From: Pantoea sp. AS-PWVM4
GTDB taxonomy: Bacteria; Pseudomonadota; Gammaproteobacteria; Enterobacterales; Enterobacteriaceae
Assembly: GCF_000468095.1 (NCBI RefSeq)
Contig: NZ_ASZC01000007.1
Location: forward strand, 62,001 to 126,000
DNA length: 64,000 bases
Direction: 5' to 3'
The stretch's first letter is position 1. Each line of letters begins with the position of its first letter. The translations under genes were made by a program, and so were the position numbers. This document shows, in pieces, positions 1-8,736 of the stretch. The notes beneath the pieces were generated by a model, which ran no database searches, was not told the DNA's origin, and was given only the letters and a program-made list of their open reading frames with translations.

Positions 1-1
1 G

Positions 2-706
2 GCCATTGCGTTATGTGAAGGACCGGGGATTGCGCTGGCGCTGGAAAAAGGGTTTGGGATGATGGATACCGCTACTGGCGCGGTTGAATGGTGCGCGGAT
101 GTTGAGTCTGCCGTGCCTGACACCCGGCTCAATGATGGTCGGGTGGATCCCGCCGGACGTTTTCTCTGCGGCGGGATGCATGAAGGCTCACCACAGTTGC
201 CGCATTCCGCGCTTTGGCGCTGGGAAGGCAACAACCAGGTCAGCCTGTGTTTGCCACATGTGTCATGCGCAAACTCACTTTGCTGGAGCCCCGATGGTAA
301 CACCCTGTATTTCACCGATATGCCGGAGGGCACCATCAACGCCTATCCCTATAACCCGGACACCGGTGAAGTCGGTGAACCACGCCTGTTTGCCGACCTT
401 GCCGAACAGCCTGGTCTGGCTGATGGATCAGTGGTGGATGAAGAAGGGTACTTGTGGAATGCGCAATGGGGTGGGGCGCGTATCGTGCGTTATTCGCCGG
501 ACGGTGCCATCGATCGCATTGTCTCTCTCCCGGTCGACAACCCGACCTGCCTGACATTCGGTGGCCCCCAGCGGGATGTGTTGTTTATTACCTCCGCCTG
601 GTGGGGGCTAACCGAGGATCAGCGCCAGCAGCAGCCCTTCGCTGGCAGTGTCTTTGCTTTCAGGCCTGGCGTCCGGGGGCAGCGAGAACACCGGTTTCAT
701 CGTTAA
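2..706 (+). CDS. SMP-30/gluconolactonase family lactonase (5' end outside window)
   Basis: Regucalcin-type six-bladed beta-propeller that hydrolyses sugar lactones to the free acid. The frame is open from the first bases of the window, so the N-terminus, which holds one metal-binding Glu, is missing. Visible family signatures are RLNDGRVDPAGRF, the metal-ligand Asn in CANSLCWSPDG and the metal-ligand Asp in LADGSVVDEEG. The last codons show the usual family ending (GSVFAFRPGVRG). It lies 36 bp before an acid dehydratase and upstream of an SDR dehydrogenase. That gives the three steps of a non-phosphorylative sugar oxidation (sugar to lactone to acid to 2-keto-3-deoxy acid). The family call is secure. 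The substrate is not visible. Confidence 0.85.
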   Translation, partial: AIALCEGPGIALALEKGFGMMDTATGAVEWCADVESAVPDTRLNDGRVDPAGRFLCGGMHEGSPQLPHSALWRWEGNNQVSLCLPHVSCANSLCWSPDGNTLYFTDMPEGTINAYPYNPDTGEVGEPRLFADLAEQPGLADGSVVDEEGYLWNAQWGGARIVRYSPDGAIDRIVSLPVDNPTCLTFGGPQRDVLFITSAWWGLTEDQRQQQPFAGSVFAFRPGVRGQREHRFHR

Positions 707-742
707 CGCGCTGCACCGTGCAGCGTTCTGCCACTTTCCTTC

Positions 743-1924
743 ATGAGTAACTTATCAATGAAAATAACATCAGTGACGTCTCATCTTTTGCGTGTGCCGC
801 TGGGCGATAAAACGTTCTATTCATCGCAGGCGGCCTTTCCGGAAAGAAACAGCTATCTGGTGCGGATCGAAACCGATACCGGGCTGGTCGGCTGGGGTGA
901 AGGGGGACAATATGGGCCAGCGCAACCGGTCGCCGCAGTGGTTGACCACGTTTTCACCCCACGGATCCTCGGGCGCGATCCCTGCGAGCCGGTTCGTATC
1001 TGGGAGGAGTTGTACGCCTTTTCACGGGATTTCGGTCAGCGAGGCACCTATATAGAAGCGCTTTCTGCCATTGATATCGCGTTGTGGGATATCGCCGGGC
1101 AGGCGGCAGGGTTGCCGGTGTGGAAATTACTGGGTGGGCGCTTTCGCGACAAAATCACCGCCTACGCCACCGGGTGTTATTACCCGGAAAGTTTCCATGA
1201 TTTGCCCTCAATTTTAACCTCCTTGCAGGCTGAGGCCGCAGGCTATGCCAATGCCGGATTCGGTTTGCTGAAGGTCAAGATTGGGTTGCTATCGCTGGAA
1301 GATGACATTGCCCGGCTGCGTACCATCAGAGAAGCGGTTGGCCCGCATATTGGTTTGCTGGTGGATGCTAATCACGCCTACAACGCGGCGACCGCCGTGC
1401 ATATGGGACGGATGATGCAGGAACTGGGGGTCTTGTTTTTTGAAGAACCCGTGGTGCCCGAGGATCGCGACGGTTACCGCAAGGTACGCGCTGAAAACCC
1501 GATTGCGGTAGCAGGTGGAGAGTGTGAGTTCACCCGTTATGGCTTCCGTGATTTTATCGCGGGTGGTTGTGTGGACATTGTTCAACCCGATCTGGCCGTC
1601 TGCGGCGGCTTCACCGCCTTTACGCAAATCCTGGCGCTGGCTAACAGTTGGGGCGTAGCCACCGTGCCGCATGTGTGGGGTTCAGGTATCGCCGTCGCTG
1701 CCGCGTTGCAGGCTGTCGCAATTATTCCGCCTTTCCCGTTTACCGCGAATGGACTCCCTCTACTAAATCAGCCCGTGATTGAGTTCGATCGTAAACATAA
1801 CCCGTTGCGTGATGACCTGCTTCACCAGCGTTTTGAGCTGGTTGATGGTTGTCTGGCCGTGCCTGATGCGCCAGGACTGGGCGTCACGGTGCGCAACGAC
1901 ATTCTTAGCCAGTTTTCATATTGA
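743..1924 (+). CDS. mandelate racemase/muconate lactonizing enzyme family acid dehydratase
   Basis: Enolase-superfamily enzyme of 393 residues, MR subgroup, most likely dehydrating a sugar acid to a 2-keto-3-deoxy acid. The catalytic set is complete: the KxK pair Lys177/Lys179 (LLKVKIG), metal ligands Asp208 (VDAN), Glu234 (FFEEP) and Glu260 (GGE), and the Asp283/His310 dyad (VQPD; VPHVWGSG). The N-terminal capping domain runs to about residue 125. The ATG at 743 has a poor ribosome-binding site, and an in-frame ATG at 758 (MKITSV) is an equally good start. It sits between the lactonase and an SDR and is followed by a sugar ABC importer. L-fuconate, L-arabinonate, galactonate and galactarate are all possible substrates. 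No aldolase is visible in the window. Confidence 0.85.
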   Translation: MSNLSMKITSVTSHLLRVPLGDKTFYSSQAAFPERNSYLVRIETDTGLVGWGEGGQYGPAQPVAAVVDHVFTPRILGRDPCEPVRIWEELYAFSRDFGQRGTYIEALSAIDIALWDIAGQAAGLPVWKLLGGRFRDKITAYATGCYYPESFHDLPSILTSLQAEAAGYANAGFGLLKVKIGLLSLEDDIARLRTIREAVGPHIGLLVDANHAYNAATAVHMGRMMQELGVLFFEEPVVPEDRDGYRKVRAENPIAVAGGECEFTRYGFRDFIAGGCVDIVQPDLAVCGGFTAFTQILALANSWGVATVPHVWGSGIAVAAALQAVAIIPPFPFTANGLPLLNQPVIEFDRKHNPLRDDLLHQRFELVDGCLAVPDAPGLGVTVRNDILSQFSY

Positions 1925-1935
1925 GGAGATAAACC

Positions 1936-2712
1936 ATGAGATATCAGGGAAAAAACGTGCTTATCACCGGTGCCGCCGCCGGGTTGGGTCAGGTTATCGC
2001 CACCTCCTATGCGCGCGAAGGGGCCAGCATTGCCATTATCGATTTTGCCGATGCCAGTGATTCCGTGGCAAAAGTGCAGGCACTGGGTCAGAAAGCCGTG
2101 GCGTTTCAGGCCGATGTTCGTGACCAGGCTGCCGTTCAGGACGCAGTGCAACAGGCGGCCGCATTCTTTGAAGGACGTATTGATGTGCTGATTAACAATG
2201 CCGGTTTTAACGGGCATTACAATCTGGTGGAAAACATGCCGTTGGCACAATGGCGTGAAACGCTGGATATCAATCTTACCGGCACCATGCTGGTGACGCA
2301 GGCGGTAATCCCGCATATGCGAGCCAGCGGTGGTGGGGCTATTGGTATCACCGCCTCTAATGTGGCTCGCCGGGGATTACCTTATCGTGCCGACTACGTC
2401 TGTTCAAAATGGGCACTGCTGGGGCTGAATCAAACGCTCGCACTGGAGTTGGTCAATGACCACATCCGCGTCAACGCTGTCTGTCCAGGGCCAATTGAAG
2501 GTGATCGCATTGAAGACGTGATGGTGCGTCAGGCCGAAGCCGAAGGTAAGAGTCTGAGTGACATGCGTAAAGCCTGGGAGGATGCGGCCCCGATGAAGCG
2601 CTTTGTCACTGCTGATGAAGTGACGGCCGCCATGATGTTTCTCACCAGCGACGCCGCCAGTGCGATGACCGGTCAGGCATTAAATGTCACCGGTGGATTC
2701 TTGATGACCTGA
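1936..2712 (+). CDS. SDR family NAD(P)-dependent sugar dehydrogenase
   Basis: Classical short-chain dehydrogenase of 258 residues. It has the TGxxxGxG cofactor motif (residues 11-18), NNAG at 87-90, Asn113, Ser141 and the Tyr154-x3-Lys158 catalytic pair, followed by the ADYVCSKWAL helix. Asp36 at the end of beta-2 (IIDFAD) suggests a preference for NAD+. A strong GAGGAG ribosome-binding site precedes the ATG, 11 bp after the dehydratase stop. By context it would oxidise the imported aldose to its lactone, ahead of the lactonase, or act on a later keto intermediate. The family call is certain. The substrate is inferred from neighbours only. Confidence 0.85.
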   Translation: MRYQGKNVLITGAAAGLGQVIATSYAREGASIAIIDFADASDSVAKVQALGQKAVAFQADVRDQAAVQDAVQQAAAFFEGRIDVLINNAGFNGHYNLVENMPLAQWRETLDINLTGTMLVTQAVIPHMRASGGGAIGITASNVARRGLPYRADYVCSKWALLGLNQTLALELVNDHIRVNAVCPGPIEGDRIEDVMVRQAEAEGKSLSDMRKAWEDAAPMKRFVTADEVTAAMMFLTSDAASAMTGQALNVTGGFLMT

Positions 2713-2759
2713 GAACAACTTCCCAACACCAAACCTACCCTACACCCGAGGAAGTCAAA

Positions 2760-3764
2760 ATGAAAAATACAACAACATACGCCCTCGCTGGCGCAATGAC
2801 GCTCGCCCTGCTTTCAGCTTCTGCTGCCAGTTGGGCAAAAGAACTGGTGGCGTTTTCCCAGGCTGGTATGGAAAACGAATGGCGCGTCATGGACACCAAA
2901 GATATGGAAAAAACCTTCAAGGATGCGGGTTACGACTTTGTCTGGACCAACGCAAATTCCGATCCCGCCAAACAGATCTCCGATATTGAAGATTTGCTGG
3001 CGCGCAAACCGGCGTTGTTAATCGTGGCCCCTATCGAGTATGAGCCGCTGGCACCGGTGCCGGATATGGCCACCAAGGCAGATGTGCCATTGATTGTGGT
3101 GGACAGGGCACTTCCCGGAGAACCCGGTAAAGGCAAGTGGCTCGCGCTCCTCACCACCAATTTTGTCGATACCGGTGAGCTGGTGGCGAAAGACGTGGTG
3201 AAAGGATTGACCGAGAAGAACGGCGCACCCAAAGGCAACTTGCTGCATATCACCGGCAACAAAGGCGCATCGCCGGTGGTTGACGAACAAAAAGGGCTGG
3301 ATAACGTCCTGAGCAAGTATCCCGATATTAAATTCGTCGCCAGCTGCGACGGACTTTATTCGCGAGAACCCGGGCGCAAGTGTGTGGAAGACCTGTTCCA
3401 GGCTTTCCCGAAAGGCAAAATTGACGGCATCGTGTTTGACAGTGATGACATGATGATTGGCGGTATCCAGGCCATCAAAGCGGCAGGCCGAAACGAGTTA
3501 CTGGGCTATCTGTGGGGCAAAGATGGCACGGTGGATGGCCTGCAAGCCATGATCAACGGTGAGGCGCGTTTTAGCGTACAAACGCCGCCGTTCTTTGGCG
3601 AAAAAGCGCTGGAGGTCTTCAAGCTGTTCCGTGCGGGCAAACCGATTGAACCGAAGACGCAATACGTGCCTAAAGAGATTTTCCAGCGCGATACCGATCA
3701 ACATCGGGCGCGTTTACCGCTGCGTATTCAGGAGTTGAAGGCAATGGGTGTCGGCTGCTGCTGA
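2760..3764 (+). CDS. sugar ABC transporter periplasmic substrate-binding protein (RbsB-like)
   Basis: Periplasmic-binding-protein type 1 fold of 334 residues with a Sec signal peptide (KNTTTYALAGAM, cleavage near ASWA-KE at about residue 26). Family segments are DPAKQISDIEDLLARKPALL, PLIVVDRALPG and the hinge-region motif VFDSDDMMIGGIQAI. A GAGGAAG ribosome-binding site lies just before the ATG. It is the first of four importer genes and captures the sugar for the ATPase and permeases downstream. A hairpin with a T run follows at 3776-3804, which would let this gene be expressed above the rest. The ligand cannot be read from sequence. Confidence 0.88.
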   Translation: MKNTTTYALAGAMTLALLSASAASWAKELVAFSQAGMENEWRVMDTKDMEKTFKDAGYDFVWTNANSDPAKQISDIEDLLARKPALLIVAPIEYEPLAPVPDMATKADVPLIVVDRALPGEPGKGKWLALLTTNFVDTGELVAKDVVKGLTEKNGAPKGNLLHITGNKGASPVVDEQKGLDNVLSKYPDIKFVASCDGLYSREPGRKCVEDLFQAFPKGKIDGIVFDSDDMMIGGIQAIKAAGRNELLGYLWGKDGTVDGLQAMINGEARFSVQTPPFFGEKALEVFKLFRAGKPIEPKTQYVPKEIFQRDTDQHRARLPLRIQELKAMGVGCC

Positions 3765-3775
3765 CCCCGTTAATG

Positions 3776-3804
3776 GCAGGTAGCCAAATGGGCTGCCTGC
3801 TTTT
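3776..3804 (+). terminator. attenuating hairpin between binding protein and ATPase genes
   Basis: GCAGGTAGCC and GGCTGCCTGC form a 10-bp stem with one G-T wobble and a 5-base loop, followed by TTTT. It lies inside a single operon, 12 bp after the binding-protein stop. A partial terminator is more likely than a full stop to transcription. Confidence 0.6.
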
Positions 3805-3834
3805 CTCATTGGCGACAACACCTGGAACTGCACT

Positions 3835-5355
3835 ATGCAACCTCACATGCAACCACTGGCCAGACTTGAAGCTATAAAAAAGACCTATCCTGGCGTGAAA
3901 GCGTTAAGTGGAATCGATTTTGACGTTTTAGCGGGCGAGATCCATTGTCTGGTGGGCGAGAACGGCGCGGGTAAATCGACGCTGATGCGCGTTCTGACCG
4001 GCGCAACACAACCGGACAGTGGCACCATCTTTATTGACGAGAAACCTACCGTTCTGGATGCCAAAACCCGGCTCGATCACGGCATTGGTATTGTCTGGCA
4101 GGAGCTGGATCTGATCCCTGCCATGAGCGTGGCGGAAAACATCTATATCGGCCATGAACCGATGCTGAGTATGGGGCGCGTTGATCATGCCGCCTTACGC
4201 GACAACACCCGGAAACTGCTGAGCAATTTTGACCTTAACGTGTCCCCCGATACGCGGGTGGATCGCCTGGCTCCGGCCCAGCAGCAACTGGTGCAGATTG
4301 CCAAAGCGCTCAGCCATAATAACCGTATCCTGATCCTCGATGAGCCAACCGCTTCGCTCACCGACAACGAGGTCGCGAACCTGTTTGTGCTGTTACGTAA
4401 GTTGCGGCAACAGGGATTGGGGATTGTTTATATCTCTCACCGGCTGGAAGAGCTGACCGCAATTGGCGACCGTCTCACCGTGCTGCGCGACGGACACTAC
4501 ATTTTGACGGCCGATGTTGCCGCGCTCAGTCACAGCGACATCATTAAAGCGATGGTTGGACGACCGCTGGCCGAGCAGTTTCCCCGAGGTTCCCGTAAAA
4601 CGGCGGAGGTCGGATTACAGGTCACCGGGCTGGGGCGCCACGGCGAATTTGCAGAGATAAACTTCAGCGTTAATAAAGGCGAAGTGCTGGCTATCGCGGG
4701 GATTATTGGTGCCGGACGCAGTGAGCTGCTCGAAACCCTGTTTGGCCTGCGTAAGGCGGATAAGGGCAGCATTGCCATCGACGGTAAGCCGGTAAATATA
4801 CGTCATCCACGGGACGCGGTCCGGCTGGGCCTGGGACTGGTGCCCGAGGAGCGCCGCGAAAGTGGTCTTGTCCTCAACCGCGCCATCAACGACAACCTTA
4901 TCTATCCCATCATCAATCGGTTGGGCAATGTCCTGCATTTCAGCCGCAGCCAAATGCGCGCGGTCAGCGATCGCCTTATCAAGCAGTTAGCCATTAAAGC
5001 CCCTTCAGGACAGGCGAAGGCGGGGAGCTTATCAGGCGGTAATCAGCAAAAAATCGTCATCGGTAAATGGCTGGCAGCCGGTGTGAAGGTGTTATTGCTG
5101 GACGAGCCGACGCGCGGGGTAGATGTGAATGCCAAAGCCGAAATCTACCGTCTGATTGACGAACTGGCGCAAACCGGCGTCACCGTGGTGGTGGTGTCCT
5201 CTGAATTACCCGAGGTACTGGGCATTTCCGACCGCGTCCTGGTGATTGCGCAAGGTCGTCAGACGGCGCTACTCAACACCGCGGAAACCAGTCAGGAAGA
5301 GATTATGTCTTTTGCGGTGGCTGCTACCAGCATGCCGCAACCGGAGGAAGCATGA
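3835..5355 (+). CDS. sugar ABC transporter ATP-binding protein (RbsA/MglA type, two NBDs)
   Basis: Cytoplasmic ATPase of 506 residues with two fused nucleotide-binding domains. NBD1 has Walker A GENGAGKST (41-49), the sugar-family signature LAPAQQQLVQIAKAL and Walker B ILILDEPTAS. NBD2 has the degenerate Walker A GIIGAGRSE, where the Lys-Ser/Thr of a competent site is replaced, then LSGGNQQK and VLLLDEPTRGVD. This asymmetry is normal for CUT2 sugar importers. An in-frame ATG five codons in (MQPLARLEA) could also be the start. The 3' end overlaps the next gene's ATG by 4 bp, indicating translational coupling with the permease. Confidence 0.92.
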   Translation: MQPHMQPLARLEAIKKTYPGVKALSGIDFDVLAGEIHCLVGENGAGKSTLMRVLTGATQPDSGTIFIDEKPTVLDAKTRLDHGIGIVWQELDLIPAMSVAENIYIGHEPMLSMGRVDHAALRDNTRKLLSNFDLNVSPDTRVDRLAPAQQQLVQIAKALSHNNRILILDEPTASLTDNEVANLFVLLRKLRQQGLGIVYISHRLEELTAIGDRLTVLRDGHYILTADVAALSHSDIIKAMVGRPLAEQFPRGSRKTAEVGLQVTGLGRHGEFAEINFSVNKGEVLAIAGIIGAGRSELLETLFGLRKADKGSIAIDGKPVNIRHPRDAVRLGLGLVPEERRESGLVLNRAINDNLIYPIINRLGNVLHFSRSQMRAVSDRLIKQLAIKAPSGQAKAGSLSGGNQQKIVIGKWLAAGVKVLLLDEPTRGVDVNAKAEIYRLIDELAQTGVTVVVVSSELPEVLGISDRVLVIAQGRQTALLNTAETSQEEIMSFAVAATSMPQPEEA

Positions 5356-6332
5356 ATTCGACGACCTTTAACAAAAAGGAGACGCTGACCCTGGAACGTC
5401 TCCCCGGCGAAAGTCTGCTCAGGAAGTTGTTTTCTGCCTGGGCGCTGGTGTTTATCTGGGTGGCAATGGCGATTGTGGCTTCGATCATCTCGCCGGTTTT
5501 TCTCACCAGTATCAACCTCAGTAACATTCTCAACCAGGCGTCGATACTCGGCATTCTGGCGTGCGCCCAGTTTCTGGTGGTGCTGGTCGGCGGTTTCGAT
5601 CTTTCCGTCGCGGCCATTCTGGCGCTCTCCTCGGTGATCTTTGCCAGCACGGTTCCGGTTTCAACCGGGTTGGGTATGATGTCAGGCTGCCTGGCTGGCG
5701 CAGCGTTGGGTCTGCTCAGTGGTATTGCTGTCACATGGGGCCGTGTGCCGCCAATGATTGCCACCCTGAGCGTAATGGGTATTGCGCGCGGTCTGGCATT
5801 CGTGGTGTCGGAGAAAAGCGTTGCGGTGCCGATGGCTAAACTGGCCGCTTACAAATTCAGTTTTTCCGTGCTTTCCCTGCCGGTGCTGACCTGGCTGATA
5901 GCGGCGTGCTTACTTTACTGGATGCTGCGGTCACTGCGGTTTGGCCGAAATCTGTATGCCATTGGTGGCAATGAACGTGCCGCCAGTCTGGCGGGGATCG
6001 GTGTGCGAACCCATAAAATCATTGTTTACACCCTGGCCGGTGCGCTCTCCGCGCTGGCTGGGCTGATGCTGGTGGTGCGCACTTCATCCGGGGTTCCCCA
6101 TGTGGGACAGGGCTGGGAGCTGGATTCAATCGCGGCGATCGTCATCGGTGGGACACGCTTGTTTGGTGGTGAAGGCAATATCCTCAAGGCGATGATGGGG
6201 GTGATTATTTATCAAACCATCGCCAATGTGATGAACCTGGCGAGCCTCGATCCCTTCTATCAGGACATTGTGAAAGCGCTGGTCATTATCACCGTGGTCG
6301 GCGCAACGGTCATGCGTGCAGAAAAGGTGTAG
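5352..6332 (+). CDS. sugar ABC transporter permease 1 (RbsC-like)
   Basis: Inner-membrane permease of 326 residues in the BPD_transp_2 family with about 8-10 hydrophobic segments. It shows the family stretches LVVLVGGFDLSVAAILALSS, GRVPPMIATLSVMGIARGLAF and IAAIVIGGTRLFGGEGN. It starts inside the ATPase stop codon (ATGA overlap). It pairs with the second permease to form a heterodimeric pore. Two distinct permeases instead of one homodimer is a common CUT2 variant. Confidence 0.9.
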   Translation: MNSTTFNKKETLTLERLPGESLLRKLFSAWALVFIWVAMAIVASIISPVFLTSINLSNILNQASILGILACAQFLVVLVGGFDLSVAAILALSSVIFASTVPVSTGLGMMSGCLAGAALGLLSGIAVTWGRVPPMIATLSVMGIARGLAFVVSEKSVAVPMAKLAAYKFSFSVLSLPVLTWLIAACLLYWMLRSLRFGRNLYAIGGNERAASLAGIGVRTHKIIVYTLAGALSALAGLMLVVRTSSGVPHVGQGWELDSIAAIVIGGTRLFGGEGNILKAMMGVIIYQTIANVMNLASLDPFYQDIVKALVIITVVGATVMRAEKV

Positions 6333-6338
6333 GAGAAG

Positions 6339-7346
6339 ATGATGACAACGCAAACGGCGAAAACGGGCCTGAATCTGCGTAATCCGGCCTTCTGGCAAGA
6401 CAACGGCACGGTGGTGGTATTGATCGCTTTTATCATCCTGGCGACTGCGGTATCCGGGGGCGTTTTTATCCGGCCCGATAACTTAATCACCATTGCTTAC
6501 CAGGCATCGATTGTGGGTGTGCTGGTTCTGGGACAATCATTGGTGGTGATCTCTGGCGGCCTGGATCTCTCTATGGTCGGCATTTTGATCCTATCAGCGG
6601 TGATCATGGGCGGAGCCGGCTCGGAACAACAATCGATGATGCTGCTGGGCGGCTTGCCTTATATCGGTTTATGGCCAGCGATTATCGCCGGATTTCTGAC
6701 GGCCTTACTGTTTGGTTTGCTGAACGGGCTGATGGTCACGCGGCTGCATATTCCTGCGTTCATTGCCACACTGGCCAGCACATTGCTGCTGGGAGGCATC
6801 ATTCTGCTTACCACCGGCGGTGCGCCGATTTATTACCCTGATCCTTTTTTCACCCACTTCGGCAATAGCATTTGGCTTGGGCTACCTGCACCCATTTATC
6901 TGTTTATCGCCATGACGCTGATAACCTGGTGGATGCTGAATCGCACCCGTTTTGGCAGAAAACTTTACGCTATCGGCGCGAATGCGCGTGCCAGCCATTA
7001 CTCTGGTGTGGCCGTGAACAACGTGCGGCTGTGCGTGTACATGCTGAGCGGGCTGGCGGCTGGGGTGGCGGGCTTCATGTTCCTGAGTCGTACCGGGTAT
7101 ATTGCCGCCGCGTCGGGCGGGGATATGCTGATGACCACCATCGCCTCGCTGGTGGTGGGCGGCATCAGTTTGTCTGGCGGCTTTGGTGGCATCAAACATG
7201 CGATTTCGGGTGTTCTGCTACTGGCTGCGCTGAGTAATTTAATGAATATCCTGCTGATTTCGCCCTATGTGCAAAATGCGATCAACGGCTTTGTTATTCT
7301 TATCGCGGTGTCGGTGTATAGCCATATCCACCACGACCGCGCGTAA
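6339..7346 (+). CDS. sugar ABC transporter permease 2 (RbsC-like)
   Basis: Second BPD_transp_2 permease of 335 residues, 6 bp after the first. Family stretches include LVVISGGLDLSMVGILILSA, RLHIPAFIATLASTLLLGG, GRKLYAIGANARASHYSG and IASLVVGGISLSGGFGG. A GGAGAAG ribosome-binding site precedes the start. It is the last gene of the importer; the GntR regulator follows after 110 bp with no clear terminator between. Confidence 0.9.
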   Translation: MMTTQTAKTGLNLRNPAFWQDNGTVVVLIAFIILATAVSGGVFIRPDNLITIAYQASIVGVLVLGQSLVVISGGLDLSMVGILILSAVIMGGAGSEQQSMMLLGGLPYIGLWPAIIAGFLTALLFGLLNGLMVTRLHIPAFIATLASTLLLGGIILLTTGGAPIYYPDPFFTHFGNSIWLGLPAPIYLFIAMTLITWWMLNRTRFGRKLYAIGANARASHYSGVAVNNVRLCVYMLSGLAAGVAGFMFLSRTGYIAAASGGDMLMTTIASLVVGGISLSGGFGGIKHAISGVLLLAALSNLMNILLISPYVQNAINGFVILIAVSVYSHIHHDRA

Positions 7347-7456
7347 CAGAAAATGGGTGGACTTGTTTCACCCAGAATCGCTACGTAGACTGATATATAA
7401 GATTTCAGCCGGTTTGACGGTAAGCTGCTTAACGAGCGATGTATTGGATGACGATA

Positions 7457-8140
7457 ATGACAAAAACGCAAACTGATGCGCTTCCCGCGATTTCTCTGGA
7501 AACGCTCGGCAATCAAATTGTCGATGCACTGAGTCAGGAGATTATCTCTGGCCGATTAACCCCCGGACAGCGTGTTGATCTCGGTTACTACGCGACACAA
7601 TGGAACATCAGTATCACACCGGTACGCGATGCGGCGCGAAAATTAGAAGCGTTGGGGTTAATGGAGATCTTCCCTCGTCGCGGTGTGTTTGTGGCAACGC
7701 TGAATGCCAGAGATGTCAAAGAGTTGTTTGATGTGCGTATTGCGCTGGAGAGTGCCACCATTCGCCTGGCGACGCCCAATATTCCGCGTGCAGAGGCCGA
7801 GCAAACGCGCGCCCTCTATCTCCAGGCGGGGGAACAACTGCATCAACAGAACGTTGAGCAATCGCTGCCAGCAGTAGATCTGCTGATCCATAAACTGGCA
7901 TTACAATATTGCGACAATGCCCGATTAACCCGGATGATGCAGGAGATGTGGAGCCAGATTGAGTGGTGTCAGAATACCATCGCCTCACAATTGCAGGAGC
8001 CTTTCCTCACCACGTTACCTGAACATATTGCGATATGTGATGCCGTTATAGCAGGAGATGCGGAGGCGGCTTCGCAGGCCATGTATCGTCATCTCACGCT
8101 GACTGCTGAGCGTATTCAACACTTATTGAAGCAAATGTAA
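7457..8140 (+). CDS. GntR family transcriptional regulator (FadR subfamily)
   Basis: Winged-helix repressor of about 227 residues. The N-terminal HTH reads NQIVDALSQEIISGRLTPGQ, then WNISITPVRDAARKLEALGL and the wing FPRRGVFVATL. The all-helical FCD ligand domain follows (LFDVRIALESATIRLA; HIAICDAVIAGDAEAASQAM). ATG codons at 7439, 7448 and 7457 are in frame; 7457 has the better-placed GGA and gives a standard N-terminus. It is co-oriented with the sugar operon and is its likely local regulator, with the substrate or a pathway acid as effector. A perfect hairpin follows at 8172-8205. Confidence 0.85.
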   Translation: MTKTQTDALPAISLETLGNQIVDALSQEIISGRLTPGQRVDLGYYATQWNISITPVRDAARKLEALGLMEIFPRRGVFVATLNARDVKELFDVRIALESATIRLATPNIPRAEAEQTRALYLQAGEQLHQQNVEQSLPAVDLLIHKLALQYCDNARLTRMMQEMWSQIEWCQNTIASQLQEPFLTTLPEHIAICDAVIAGDAEAASQAMYRHLTLTAERIQHLLKQM

Positions 8141-8171
8141 GGGGCTGGAGGACGACGTTGAGCGGTCTGGA

Positions 8172-8205
8172 CCGAAAAAGGTTCATTTGGCAGAACCTTT
8201 TTCGG
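8172..8205. terminator. perfect 13-bp hairpin after the GntR gene
   Basis: CCGAAAAAGGTTC and GAACCTTTTTCGG are exact inverted repeats around an 8-base loop. The T run sits inside the descending arm, so it could terminate transcription of the upstream operon. Confidence 0.6.
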
Positions 8206-8736
8206 TAATGGTATGCTGTCCGGAGCTATAAACAATGCTCCCGCACAACGTCTTATGCTGGGTATAATCTCAATCAGCAAGCCGATGAAAAGCTTTCGTT
8301 AGCGGTTCGCTTTAAATAAATTTCCCTCAGATAAATTGTCCTACCCCCAACTCTGCATTGGTACTGATTTTATATTTATCTCTAAGTCAGGGCGATAATC
8401 ATATGCCTGAAAAATAAGTAAATGCACAAATAATGGTAGTGGCAAACTCAGTGTAACCAGGTAAACCTATTTTCAGGGAAACAACGCAAGAAAATGCCAC
8501 TGCATTATTTGATTTTATTTTAACAGGTGATGAAAGCGCAATTTATGCCAGGCTGATATATCATTGGATGTCGACATTTTTAATTTCACCGGGCATTAAC
8601 AGCATTGAGGCTATTTATTCCCGAAACCAGACCGAATAACGCCGTGTAAATCAGGTATGAAGTGGTGACTCCCTCTGCGAGAGGATGAGTCAGGCTTGCC
8701 TGAAATGATACATTTCAACCTTGCAAGGAGTACATG
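8206..8736. other. 530-bp non-coding stretch with a possible coding relic
   Basis: No complete gene is visible. A 43-codon open stretch without a start codon runs from 8508 to 8639 on the + strand. It contains TGDESAIYARLIYHWMS and ends IYSRNQTE-stop, and a stop lies just upstream in frame. It looks more protein-like than random sequence but matches nothing I recognise. The promoter of the carbonic anhydrase gene should lie in the last 100 bp; I see no confident -35/-10 pair. Confidence 0.3.
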
